Made by a program: the position numbers and the translations under genes
In this document: positions 1 through 6,353 of the stretch, piece by piece
Numbering within the stretch: position 1 is the first letter of the stretch
Layout of the letters: each line of letters opens with the position of its first letter
Origin: an uncultured Treponema sp.
GTDB taxonomy: Bacteria; Spirochaetota; Spirochaetia; Treponematales; Treponemataceae
NCBI GenBank assembly: GCA_937901865.1
Contig: CALDID010000086.1
Coordinates: 1 to 20,255 of the forward strand
Length of the DNA stretch: 20,255 nucleotides
Direction of reading: 5' to 3'
Notes under the pieces: generated by a model
Told to the model about the DNA's origin: nothing
Database searches by the model: none
Seen by the model: the letters and a program-made list of their open reading frames with translations, nothing else

Positions 1-42
1 TACGGCAATCTCTAGGCGGTTTTGAAAAAGAGGCTGTGCCTC

Positions 43-70
43 AGATTATCGGGTCGAGCCCATAATGACA
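43..70 (-). repeat. REP-like palindromic repeat, degenerate copy
   Basis: Read on the minus strand, this stretch matches the two repeats at the right end of the window (20185-20206 and 20227-20255), with about two differences. Its arms are attatcggg and cccataat around a 5-base loop, with one bulged base. It lies just upstream of a decayed gene. The family looks like a short dispersed intergenic palindrome. A mini-hairpin, gaggc-tgt-gcctc, abuts it on the left at 30-42. Confidence 0.6.
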
Positions 71-103
71 CAATTTTTCTAGCATACCTTTTGTAACAAC
101 TCC

Positions 104-563
104 TTGCTGTTAGAAGACAAAAATATTGTTTCTCTTGCAAATAATATTTCGGATTTGATTCTACAAGCTAAAAAAACTTCTGCAAATTTGCTGAACACAG
201 TCCTTGTTCAAACGTATTGGAATGTTGGAAAATACATTGTCGAATTTGAGCAACAAGGAAATGCTAAAGCTGTTTTTGACTTTCCCGATTTTACAGACAC
301 TGTCTGCAAAATTGAGCTGGAGTCATTATATTGAAATCCTAAAATCTGATTATGCTCTTGAAATCTCGTTTTATGTGAAATCGTGCGAGAATTGGAGTGT
401 GCGAGAGCTGAAGCGGCAAATGGAAAGTATGCTGTTTCACCGAGTGGCTTTGAGTAAAGATAAAGAGGGTGTTTTGCGTCTTTCGGAAAAGGGTATAGAG
501 GTGCAAACTGAAGTATCGCATGGGCGCGGAGCTGGACGGGGAGTAAAGGTGTGCTTTTTATGA
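104..563 (+). pseudogene. DUF1016 (YhcG-type) nuclease N-terminal region, frameshifted and truncated
   Basis: Two overlapping frames together spell the N-terminal domain of DUF1016/YhcG proteins, which in intact members precedes a PD-(D/E)XK nuclease domain. Frame one carries LVQTYWNVGKYIVEFEQQGN at about 204-265. Frame two carries FPILQTLSAKLSWSHYIEIL (about 282-341) and then WSVRELKRQMESMLFHRVAL (about 393-452). From memory of the family, about 30 residues that normally separate these blocks are missing, and the join also shifts frame. After LSEKGIEVQ the reading frame runs into unrelated sequence that contains a tail repeat, so the whole nuclease domain is gone. The only start available for frame one is a weak TTG at 104. 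Intact members are often linked to restriction or defence loci; this one should be non-functional. Confidence 0.85.
508..546 (+). repeat. Gene-tail remnant, copy A
   Basis: Read in the frame starting at 508, this encodes LKYRMGAELDGE followed by a stop. It is nearly the same as the tail at 1306-1356 and shares its left part with the copy at 2370-2440. It is fused directly behind the broken DUF1016 segment but in another frame, so it marks a deletion or recombination joint. The parent gene is not certain. The wording resembles the C-terminal end of Eco57I-type adenine methyltransferase/restriction proteins as I recall them. Confidence 0.6.
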
Positions 564-570
564 GAAAATA

Positions 571-579
571 TGATATACT
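571..579 (+). promoter_or_regulatory. Extended -10 promoter of the PIN toxin-antitoxin pair
   Basis: The sequence TGATATACT (TG at 571-572, TATACT at 574-579) is an extended -10 element. No convincing -35 is seen at 17 bp. Transcription would begin near 586, giving a leader of about 15 bases that holds a strong ribosome site, AAGGAGGA, at 588-595. The MNT/HEPN pair is preceded by the same type of promoter. Confidence 0.5.
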
Positions 580-600
580 ATTAAAACAAGGAGGAGCATT

Positions 601-849
601 ATGAGTTATGAAGCATACAATGTATTTGCAACTGCTGTAAAAAACGAGATTTCGCGGCTTAATTATGAGCAGCAGCTTGGAATTCTTACGATTGTGGTTG
701 AAGCAATGAACCAAAAGAAACGCATAAAATCCGATAAAGAAGAAACTTTGCAAATGTTTAATGAACTTTCAGGCTGTATAAAAGGCAAGACGCATATTGA
801 CGCAAAAAAAGAATATCTTGATTACCTCGATGAACGGTATGGGGTGTGA
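601..849 (+). CDS. Putative antitoxin of a VapBC-like pair
   Basis: This 82-residue protein is very probably the antitoxin to the PIN-domain toxin that follows it. The evidence is its size, its position directly upstream and a 2-base gap to the likely toxin start. The first half is predicted helical, and the acidic/basic C-terminal part ends in EYLDYLDERYGV, like other short antitoxins whose tail wraps the toxin. I do not recognise a named DNA-binding fold (no clear AbrB, RHH or Phd/YefM signature), so the antitoxin family is left open. The ATG at 601 is well supported by AAGGAGGA 5 bases upstream. The pair is probably autoregulated at the promoter at 571-579 (inference). Its flanks are a pseudogene and repeated tails, as expected for a laterally acquired module. 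Confidence 0.7.
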   Translation: MSYEAYNVFATAVKNEISRLNYEQQLGILTIVVEAMNQKKRIKSDKEETLQMFNELSGCIKGKTHIDAKKEYLDYLDERYGV

Positions 850-851
850 AA

Positions 852-1265
852 ATGCGTTTTTTGCTTGATACAAACGTGTTGATAAATTGGCTTGTCGAAG
901 GAAATGCAAAGCACAAAGAAGCAAGTCGCCTTGTTTTATCCTGCCTTATCGACGGCGTGGAAGGCTTTGTTACTTCACATTCATTGACCGATGTTTTTTA
1001 TGTGTTGAGAAAATATCACCCGTCGGCAGAGCAACGGCGAAAGTTCATTTTGATTATGGTCAATAATTTTACGATTCTTACTGAAAGTTCAGAGGTGTTT
1101 CTTGCTGCTTTGAACTCGGAGGGCTTTTTTGACCTCGAAGACGGCTTGCAAATGAAGTGTGCCGAAAAAGAAGCCGTTGACTATATCGTTACTGAAAACC
1201 TCAAAGATTTCCGCTCGTCAAAAATCCCTGCAATCGATATTTCGTCTGCTCTAAAATTGATATAG
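852..1265 (+). CDS. PIN-domain ribonuclease toxin (VapC-like)
   Basis: The protein has 137 residues, the usual VapC length. The PIN fold is visible as FLLDTNVLINWL at the N terminus (Asp6), TSHSLTDVFYVL (Asp47) and the C-terminal block DLEDGLQ...VDYIVTENLKDF (Asp97, Asp119), which supplies the acidic Mg2+-binding cluster. Known relatives cleave RNA, often tRNA or rRNA, when the antitoxin is degraded. Two starts are possible: GTG at 846, overlapping the antitoxin stop by 4 bases, or ATG at 852. The ATG is preferred because GGGGTG at 841-846 is at suitable distance and MRFLLDTN is the typical beginning. All catalytic positions are present, so the toxin should be active. Function is inferred from family membership; the target is unknown. 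Confidence 0.88.
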   Translation: MRFLLDTNVLINWLVEGNAKHKEASRLVLSCLIDGVEGFVTSHSLTDVFYVLRKYHPSAEQRRKFILIMVNNFTILTESSEVFLAALNSEGFFDLEDGLQMKCAEKEAVDYIVTENLKDFRSSKIPAIDISSALKLI

Positions 1266-1289
1266 ACAAAACATGTTGTGCTTGACAAA

Positions 1290-1304
1290 ACAGGCTGCGC
1301 CTGT
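1290..1304 (+). repeat. Mini-hairpin, caggc-N3-gcctg type
   Basis: The arms acaggc and gcctgt enclose a three-base loop. The wider flanks TTGA and TCAA can extend the stem across an internal bulge. No T-run follows, so it is not a convincing terminator by itself. Similar hairpins occur at 30-42, 7221-7233 and, inside a coding region, 13000-13012. Confidence 0.5.
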
Positions 1305-1305
1305 C

Positions 1306-1356
1306 AACTATTGCTTAAAGTACCGCATGGGCAGTGAGTTAGACGGCGCGGAATAA
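1306..1356 (+). repeat. Gene-tail remnant, copy B
   Basis: In frame from 1306 this reads NYCLKYRMGSELDGAE and then a stop. Copy A gives LKYRMGAELDGE-stop. The 22 bases at 1304-1325 are identical to 2419-2440 of copy C. No start codon or upstream reading frame belongs to it; it is an orphan 3' end lying just past the PIN toxin gene. Confidence 0.7.
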
Positions 1357-1375
1357 GGTGAAAAGAATATTCAAT

Positions 1376-1422
1376 CCCACGGTCGTAGGAATAGTTACTC
1401 CTATGACCGTGGGAATTTTTTT
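1376..1422 (+). terminator. Rho-independent terminator after the PIN toxin pair
   Basis: Arms at 1376-1390 and 1399-1413 pair over 15 positions with one G-U wobble around an 8-base loop. A run of seven T starts two bases after the stem. The arms are also the first two units of the palindrome array at 1376-1550, in opposite orientation, so this terminator is built from array units. Confidence 0.7.
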
Positions 1423-1550
1423 CCTACGACCATAGGCAAAAGATACTTACGAGCGTAAACAATGACTAAGAACGACCGTGAGAAAAAGTATTTACGACCG
1501 TAGGCAAGAGCCAAGAACGACCGTAAACACTCATCACTTACGCCCGTAGG
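1376..1550. repeat. Array of eight short palindromes with a 22-24 bp period
   Basis: The unit is about TTACGACCGTAGG, a near-palindrome in which TACG and CGTA flank a 2-base centre. Unit centres lie near 1382, 1406, 1429, 1452, 1475, 1497, 1520 and 1543, giving steps of 24, 23, 23, 23, 22, 23 and 23. About ten variable bases separate the cores. The first unit is inverted relative to the second, creating the terminator hairpin. The core is too short and the spacers too small for CRISPR. The regular spacing of roughly two helical turns suggests multiple dimeric-protein sites on one face of the DNA (inference). It fills the gap between two toxin-antitoxin modules. Confidence 0.8.
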
Positions 1551-1629
1551 ATTCTTCTGTATCTGCAAGCCTATTATTCACAAGCTGGATGGAGAGGAAT
1601 AAAGGGGAAAAGATTTTTTCTGTGATGTA

Positions 1630-1638
1630 TGGTATAAT
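1630..1638 (+). promoter_or_regulatory. Extended -10 promoter of the MNT/HEPN pair
   Basis: TGG followed by a perfect TATAAT (1633-1638) forms an extended -10. There is no recognisable -35 at 17 bp. Transcription would start near 1645, just ahead of the ribosome site TTGGAGG at 1647-1653. Confidence 0.55.
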
Positions 1639-1661
1639 ATAAAGAGTTGGAGGTGCGTAAT

Positions 1662-1982
1662 ATGGTTACGAATGAAATAAAAGCTATAGCACAGCGACTT
1701 GAAGCAAGTGTACAGCCTGAGAAAATTTATCTTTTTGGTTCGTTTGCGCGTGGTGACGAAAGAAATGACAGCGATTATGATTTTTATCTTGTTATGCCAG
1801 ATTCTGTTACTGATAAAATTGCAGTTTCTCAAAATGCCTATCGTTCTTTACGGGGGCTAAAACGCCGTTCTGTTGATATTGTAGTAGGTTCTATTTCAGG
1901 GTTTGAAGAAAGAAAGAATCGAAAGACCTTAGAAAGCGTTGTAAATAAAGAAGGGATTGTGATTTATGAAAAACGAAGCTGA
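1662..1982 (+). CDS. mntA: MNT-type nucleotidyltransferase (antitoxin of an MNT/HEPN pair)
   Basis: This minimal nucleotidyltransferase has 106 residues. It shows the family's GSFARG motif (26-31), the metal-binding pair SDYDF (Asp38, Asp40) and a third acidic residue in RSVDIVV (Asp72). Studied MntA proteins neutralise their HEPN partner by AMPylating it; that role is inferred here from motifs and partner. A TTG at 1647 is in frame, but the ATG at 1662 is chosen because GGAGG at 1649-1653 is a well-spaced ribosome site for it. The 3' end overlaps the HEPN gene by 17 bases, which implies translational coupling. All active-site residues are intact. Confidence 0.88.
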   Translation: MVTNEIKAIAQRLEASVQPEKIYLFGSFARGDERNDSDYDFYLVMPDSVTDKIAVSQNAYRSLRGLKRRSVDIVVGSISGFEERKNRKTLESVVNKEGIVIYEKRS

Positions 1983-2361
1983 TGTAAAAGAATGGTTGCG
2001 CTTTGCTGATATGGATGTGCTTTCTGCTAATCATCTAAATGAAATTACATATCCTAAGCCTTTAGAAATCATTTGCTATCACTGTCAACAGGCGGCTGAA
2101 AAAATATTAAAGGCTCTAGTACTGGCTTATGACGGCGAAATTCAAAAGACACATGATTTGGGATTGTTAACGGAACAACTTTCTGAATTTTTAGAAATTC
2201 CTGAATCTGTTTTGTCAGCAGCAGATGCACTAACTCCTTATGGTGTAAAAATCCGCTATCCGCAAGAACTTTGTATCGAAGAATCGCATACAAAAAAAGC
2301 ATTGGCAGAGATGAATATAGTGTACGATTTTGTTAAAAAAGAGCTTGCTCAACTAAAGTAA
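1966..2361 (+). CDS. hepT: HEPN-domain protein (toxin partner of the MNT protein)
   Basis: This 131-residue helical protein carries the hallmarks of nucleotidyltransferase-linked HEPN proteins: YHCQQAAEKILKALV (38-52), KTHDL (61-65) and PYGVKIRYP (91-99). Characterised HEPN toxins are metal-independent RNases that use an Rx4-6H motif. I do not see a clean Rx4-6H here, so this member fits the RYP-type subclass and its RNase activity is less certain. Alternatively it may act as a non-catalytic nucleotide-binding partner. The gene starts inside the end of the MNT gene (ATG 1966) in another frame, and the pair shares one promoter. The remnant tail copy C begins 8 bases after its stop. Confidence 0.85.
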   Translation: MKNEADVKEWLRFADMDVLSANHLNEITYPKPLEIICYHCQQAAEKILKALVLAYDGEIQKTHDLGLLTEQLSEFLEIPESVLSAADALTPYGVKIRYPQELCIEESHTKKALAEMNIVYDFVKKELAQLK

Positions 2362-2369
2362 ATTGCGCA

Positions 2370-2440
2370 TTGTTTACAAAGCTCTACGGGGTCTCTGCCG
2401 AAAAGCTAGACTTTATCATCAACTATTGCTTAAAGTACCG
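2370..2440 (+). pseudogene. Gene-tail remnant, copy C
   Basis: The translated segment reads TKLYGVSAEKLDFIINYCLKYR before the reading frame drifts into unrelated sequence (IMLYLED...). It keeps more of the upstream part of the tail than copy B, and the two share an exact 22-base match. Copy C lacks the MGxELDGE end. An open frame continues across the terminator hairpin to 2657, but that stretch runs into the opposite-strand permease gene and is not coding. The best guess is the 3' end of a restriction-methylase-like gene (low confidence on identity). Confidence 0.55.
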
Positions 2441-2498
2441 TATCATGTTGTATTTAGAAGATTTGAATAGTGGGCAGATTGTTCGCGGAGTTACGATA

Positions 2499-2542
2499 AA
2501 AAATCCCCTAAGGGCAGGAGATGTAACCCTTGGGGGATTTTT
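2499..2542. terminator. Bidirectional terminator between the MNT/HEPN pair and the sugar importer operon
   Basis: Arms at 2499-2514 and 2527-2542 form a 16-pair stem with one G-U wobble around a 12-base loop. It begins with A5 and ends with T5, so it can end transcription from both sides. It closes the plus-strand HEPN transcript and the minus-strand permease transcript, whose stop is at 2580. Confidence 0.85.
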
Positions 2543-2579
2543 AGAAAGGTTAGAAAGATGGGGAGATTGTGAAAAGAAA

Positions 2580-3488
2580 TTACTCTTTTACTCCTCCGAT
2601 TGTCATTCCGACAACAAAGTATTTTTGCAAGAACGGATACACGACAAGAATCGGTAAGGTCGCAACTATGGTGATAGAAGCTCTGATACTTATCGGGGTA
2701 ACCATTCCGCTCGCCGCACCGCTCGCCGCCGCTACAGCCATTGAGTTTGCGTCGTTTGCAGAAGCGCTTGAGTTTTGGCTAGACTGCAAGAACTCCATAA
2801 GTTTATACTGCAAAGAATGAAGATTTACTTTTCCTGAACAGAAAAGATAGGTGTCGAACCAGCTGTTCCACGCATCAACTGCGACGAAAAGGCAAATCAT
2901 TGCAACAGACGGCACGATAAGCGGCATTATAATATGAAGAAAAATAGTGAACTCATTTGCACCGTCAATGCGCGCGGATTCAACAAAGCTGTTTGGAAGC
3001 CCGTTTATGTATGTTCGCACAAGGATAAAATAAAACACTCCCACAAGGTTCGGTACAATGTACACCGCATAGCTGTTCAACATTCCGAGGTGCTTGATGA
3101 GCATATAGCCTGGAATAAGACCTGCATTTACATACATAGAAATAACAAGAACGAGCGTTAATGGCTTTCTAAGCACAAACTCCTGACGGCTCAAAGCATA
3201 CGCGAGCATACAAGTACAGAACACACAAAGCGATGTTTGCAAAATAGTGCGAGAAACAGAAATGCCAAACGCCTTAAAAAGTCTGTCGTCAATAAACAAA
3301 ACTTTGTAGTTTTGCATAGTGAATTTGCGAGGGAAGAGCTTTACTCCGCCCTTGATAGAGTCTAATCCGTCATTGAGAGAAATCGCAATCGTGTTCCAAA
3401 ACGGGTAGACTGTTACAATAACAAGAAATGTTAAGACGACAAATATAAATGCGTCTAATAATCTATCTTCAAGATGATATTTTTTCAT
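2580..3488 (-). CDS. ytcP: Carbohydrate ABC transporter permease, YtcP type
   Basis: This 302-residue inner-membrane permease of the CUT1 (MalG-like) class has about six membrane segments, the first at residues 12-32. The cytoplasmic EAA loop that docks the ATPase is visible as ESARIDGANEFTIFLHIIMP, about 165-184. It ends in the typical VVGMTIGGVKE. One unusual part is a Ser/Ala/Asn-rich stretch (SSQNSSASANDANSMAVAAASG) in the loop before the last membrane segment. It follows the LplB-type gene with a 2-base gap, and AGAGAGG about 12 bases upstream serves as ribosome site. With the binding protein and the second permease it forms an oligosaccharide importer. No ATPase gene is linked, which is usual for this family, where a shared MsmX-like ATPase serves several importers (family knowledge). 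The hydrolases nearby suggest a xylo-oligosaccharide substrate. Confidence 0.93.
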   Translation of the reverse strand: MKKYHLEDRLLDAFIFVVLTFLVIVTVYPFWNTIAISLNDGLDSIKGGVKLFPRKFTMQNYKVLFIDDRLFKAFGISVSRTILQTSLCVFCTCMLAYALSRQEFVLRKPLTLVLVISMYVNAGLIPGYMLIKHLGMLNSYAVYIVPNLVGVFYFILVRTYINGLPNSFVESARIDGANEFTIFLHIIMPLIVPSVAMICLFVAVDAWNSWFDTYLFCSGKVNLHSLQYKLMEFLQSSQNSSASANDANSMAVAAASGAASGMVTPISIRASITIVATLPILVVYPFLQKYFVVGMTIGGVKE

Positions 3489-3490
3489 AA

Positions 3491-4438
3491 TTAAACCAAC
3501 CTCTCTTCACCAGCTTTCTTAGCAAAGTAGTTTGCCAAAACCAATAGGGCGATGTTTACAACGTTCTTGAATATACCTGCCGCTGTTGCAAGCGAGAAGT
3601 TGAACAAATTGAAACCGTATTTCAAAACGTAAATATCTATAGTAGAAGCAACATCGTCAATCATACCGTTTCTCAAGAAGAACGGCATTTCAAAGTTTGA
3701 ATTAAGGATATTTCCTGCGCTCATAATCATCATAATTATGATAGTAGGCTTGATACCTGGCAATGTGATGTGCAAGATTTTTCGGATACGTCCGCAGCCG
3801 TCAATTTCAGCCGCTTCATAGATGTTTGGGTCAATGGCTGTCATTGCACCAAGATAAACGATTGTGTTCCAACCGACTTCCTTCCATACATACGTCCAAC
3901 CAATGATGTGCCAGAAATATTTTGGTATGGAAAGCCAAGATATAGGCTGCTTGATAAAGCCTAAGCCCATAAGTACATTATTTAATACACCGTCTTCAAC
4001 AGATAAGACATTTGCAACAAGACCAGTAACGATAATCCATGACAAAAAGTGCGGAAGATATGAAACCGTTTGTACAAATCGTTTCAGACCGATTCTTCTC
4101 ATTTCGTTGAGCAACAATGCAACAAGAATTGCTGTTACATAGCCTAATGCTGTAGAAATGAAGCTCATACAAATGGTGTTTCTCAAAACCTTCAAGAATT
4201 CTTTATCGTTGAAAAGGAATAAGAACCACTTTAAGCCTACCCACGTTTGCTGAGAAAACGACTTTGCAGGCTTGTAATCTTGAAATGCCATTGTCCAGCC
4301 CCACAGAGGGACGAACTTAAACAATATTATATACAGAACGAACGGAACAGACATAAAAGCAAGTTGCTTCTGTCTTAAAAGTGTTTGCCAAAAGTTTCTT
4401 TTATTTGCAATGGGCAAAGCTGTTGTTTTTTTATCCAT
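3491..4438 (-). CDS. lplB: Carbohydrate ABC transporter permease, LplB type
   Basis: This 315-residue CUT1 permease (MalF-like partner) has about six membrane helices, the first at roughly residues 27-47 (FMSVPFVLYIILFKFVPLWG). The family phrase PLWGWTMAFQDYKP follows it. The EAA loop reads YEAAEIDGCGRIRKILHITL. The C terminus ATAAGIFKNVVNIALLVLAN also matches LplB proteins. The gene lies between the binding-protein gene (70 bases upstream, with a stem-loop in that gap) and the YtcP-type permease (2 bases downstream). It works in the inner membrane as half of the translocation pore. Nothing is missing or truncated. Confidence 0.93.
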   Translation of the reverse strand: MDKKTTALPIANKRNFWQTLLRQKQLAFMSVPFVLYIILFKFVPLWGWTMAFQDYKPAKSFSQQTWVGLKWFLFLFNDKEFLKVLRNTICMSFISTALGYVTAILVALLLNEMRRIGLKRFVQTVSYLPHFLSWIIVTGLVANVLSVEDGVLNNVLMGLGFIKQPISWLSIPKYFWHIIGWTYVWKEVGWNTIVYLGAMTAIDPNIYEAAEIDGCGRIRKILHITLPGIKPTIIIMMIMSAGNILNSNFEMPFFLRNGMIDDVASTIDIYVLKYGFNLFNFSLATAAGIFKNVVNIALLVLANYFAKKAGEERLV

Positions 4439-4455
4439 AAGATTTCACCTTGAAA

Positions 4456-4496
4456 AAACAGGCTTGCGTGCAAGACTTTGCAAACAAGCCTTGTTT
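4456..4496 (-). terminator. Stem-loop between binding-protein and permease genes (attenuator or mRNA stabiliser)
   Basis: On the minus strand the arms AAACAAGGCTTG (4485-4496) and CAAGCCTGTTT (4456-4466) pair over 11 bases with one bulge, and a T-run directly follows. It lies in the 70-base gap after the binding-protein stop and before lplB. Such elements commonly end most transcripts or protect the 3' end of the binding-protein mRNA, so that far more binding protein than permease is made (established for other importers; inferred here). Confidence 0.65.
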
Positions 4497-4508
4497 ATGT
4501 ATTATAAA

Positions 4509-6203
4509 TTAGTTATCGCCAGGGAATCCGCCAAAAGTCTGAACTCTCTTGTCGAGTCCTTCCTGCATAAATGCAACGTAAGTATCGACTCCTGCTTCTT
4601 TCATTTCAGAAACATATGTGTTCCATGTCGCTTCAAAGTCTTCAGGCTTGCCCATAATCATCGTTGGCAAATACTTTCTCTGAATGCTCTCAAGTTTGCT
4701 GTTTGCCAAAGCTGCCGCTGAACCATCAGGAGGCGTAATCTGCCACATCGGATACCAACCTGCGTTCTGCGGTGGGTTCTTGTCCATCAAAGCTGCATAA
4801 GAAGGCACGTCGTACGCATTCCAAAGCTCGATGTCTTCAGGTTTTGCATTTGCCTGGAATTCCCACGGCATATTGCCCATATCGCAAGCATAGCCGTCAG
4901 AGAATGAACCTTCCATCTTTGGAGATTCTTCCATCCAAAGCTGTGCCTTGTTGTGCAAAATCCAGTTGTTGTCTTCCTGCTGGTTTCTCTGCTCCTGTGT
5001 TCTGTACGGTCTGCCCTGTGCGTCTTTCTGCCAGTCTTCGCCCTCAAAGCCCCACTTCAAAATCTTCTGATTTTCTTCTTTGATAAGCTCGTCCATAAAC
5101 TTCAAGATTTCAATAGCTTTCTTTTCACCGCACTTTGTTGTAAATCCGTATCCTCTCTGGAGGTTAGGAATAGAAATATCGCGGTAGTGAGGCTTTATGC
5201 TTTCATCGAATACGATTGGAAGCGGTGCATACGTTCTGTTGTAAAGACCTGCTGTCTTCAAAGTATTCTCTGCTTCGCCCTGGAACTCCCAACCCTGAAT
5301 GAACATACCAAGAACTCTTCCCTGTGCAATCTTTGCATAATACTGGTCGCGAGTGTCTGTGAAAGAGGCTGGGTCAATCAAGCCGCGCTGATAGTAGCCG
5401 TTTGCGAGCTTAAACCATCTCTTTGCGTTTTCGTCTGTGTAGTTGTCAGAGTAGACATACTTTCCGTTAACCTTGTCAACGTGTCCGCCGCCATCGTTTG
5501 GATAGCCTGCGAGGAAGTTCGGCGGATTCCAAAGGTTGAACGCTTCCCAGTTCGCTGTGATGATGTTGAAAGGAATGGTTGGCATACCCTCGATTGTGGG
5601 GTATTTCTTTGCATACTTCTCGATTAAGTCAAAGTACTGGTCTACCGTCTTAACCTCTGGATAGCCAAACTCTTTCAAAACTTCTTTCTGAATCCAGAAA
5701 CCGTTCTGATTGTAGAATGTGCCTTGGTCAGGACCATCATACACACCATAGTTCGGCAAAGAGTAGATGTGTCCGCCGTCGATGTCGAGCATTTTTTTCC
5801 ATGCTGATTCATAGTGCTTGCGGAGGTTTGGCGCATACTGCTCTACTAAGTCCTTTATGTCGAGAAGACAGCCAGCGTCTTGGAATTTTGATGAATCAAC
5901 TTCTACCAAGTCTGGCAAGTCGCCAGAAGCGATGAGAACACCGATTTTCTGGTCTTTGTCGCCAACAAGAATATCGAATGAGAAAGTAACTCCAAAGTTA
6001 TCTTTAATCCATTTGTATGCTTTGTTGTCAGCTGGCGGCTGCTGTCGCTGCTGAATGGTGAAAATGGAAATGTTCATCGGTTTTTTTGATGAGGACGTTG
6101 TTGAACTAGATGAACTGGACGATTTCTCCCCGCACGCTGTTAAGGTTAACACCGAAGTGCATGCAAGGAGACCCGCTAACATAACTGAAACTGCTTTTTT
6201 CAT
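4509..6203 (-). CDS. Lipoprotein extracellular solute-binding protein (LplA/family 1 type)
   Basis: This 564-residue binding protein captures oligosaccharides outside the cytoplasmic membrane and hands them to the two permeases encoded after it. The N terminus is a lipoprotein signal with lipobox LTAC (Cys24), followed by a Ser/Thr linker (27-39). The body is typical of LplA/YtcQ-like family 1 proteins: FTIQQRQQ near the start, GDLPDLVEVD, YSLPNYGVYDGPDQGTFY and many aromatic residues suited to sugar stacking. The ATG at 6203 is preceded by AGGAGG at good spacing. It is the first gene of a minus-strand operon read away from the AraC-type regulator. The substrate is inferred from the neighbouring GH8/GH43 genes as xylo-oligosaccharides; the sequence alone cannot prove it. 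Confidence 0.92.
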   Translation of the reverse strand: MKKAVSVMLAGLLACTSVLTLTACGEKSSSSSSSTTSSSKKPMNISIFTIQQRQQPPADNKAYKWIKDNFGVTFSFDILVGDKDQKIGVLIASGDLPDLVEVDSSKFQDAGCLLDIKDLVEQYAPNLRKHYESAWKKMLDIDGGHIYSLPNYGVYDGPDQGTFYNQNGFWIQKEVLKEFGYPEVKTVDQYFDLIEKYAKKYPTIEGMPTIPFNIITANWEAFNLWNPPNFLAGYPNDGGGHVDKVNGKYVYSDNYTDENAKRWFKLANGYYQRGLIDPASFTDTRDQYYAKIAQGRVLGMFIQGWEFQGEAENTLKTAGLYNRTYAPLPIVFDESIKPHYRDISIPNLQRGYGFTTKCGEKKAIEILKFMDELIKEENQKILKWGFEGEDWQKDAQGRPYRTQEQRNQQEDNNWILHNKAQLWMEESPKMEGSFSDGYACDMGNMPWEFQANAKPEDIELWNAYDVPSYAALMDKNPPQNAGWYPMWQITPPDGSAAALANSKLESIQRKYLPTMIMGKPEDFEATWNTYVSEMKEAGVDTYVAFMQEGLDKRVQTFGGFPGDN

Positions 6204-6276
6204 TAAAAAGCCTCCTAGATACTAATAATTTAATTATAAAAGGGGGTTGTTATAAAAAAACATCTAAACGTGCATA

Positions 6277-6292
6277 AAATTTATATAAATTT
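6277..6292. promoter_or_regulatory. 16-bp perfect palindrome in the divergent control region
   Basis: AAATTTATATAAATTT reads identically on both strands. It sits midway in the 150-base gap between the importer operon and the regulator gene, and its end touches the regulator's -35 hexamer. The region is very A+T rich, which weakens the case, but the placement suits an autoregulatory operator. For the importer operon the best -10 is TATAAT on the minus strand at 6233-6238, with no good -35. Confidence 0.4.
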
Positions 6293-6319
6293 GCTCTTTT
6301 TGCGTTTATGTGCTAAAAT
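6291..6319 (+). promoter_or_regulatory. Promoter of the AraC-family regulator gene
   Basis: A -35 TTGCTC (6291-6296), a 17-bp spacer and a -10 TAAAAT (6314-6319) with an upstream TG at 6311-6312 give a plausible sigma-70 promoter. Transcription would begin near 6326, about 28 bases before the start codon. The ribosome site is weak (ACAGG near 6338-6342). Confidence 0.55.
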
Positions 6320-6353
6320 AAGACTGTATTTACATTGACAGGTTAATTTTATT

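Noticed and set aside
208..753. 181-residue minus-strand reading frame over the DUF1016 remnant
   Set aside because: It is the antisense shadow of the pseudogene and the antitoxin gene, with no recognisable domain.
846..851. GTG start for the PIN toxin
   Set aside because: The spacing to GGGG at 841-844 is too short; the ATG at 852 has suitable spacing and the usual N terminus. The GTG remains possible.
1376..1550. CRISPR array
   Set aside because: Conserved cores are only about 13 bases, spacers about 10 bases, and no cas genes are present.
2441..2657. Continuation of a plus-strand gene after tail copy C
   Set aside because: The frame crosses a strong terminator and runs into the opposite-strand permease gene; it has no ribosome site and no recognisable domain.
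4953..5627. 224-residue plus-strand reading frame
   Set aside because: Antisense to the well-supported solute-binding protein gene; Cys/Val-rich shadow composition.
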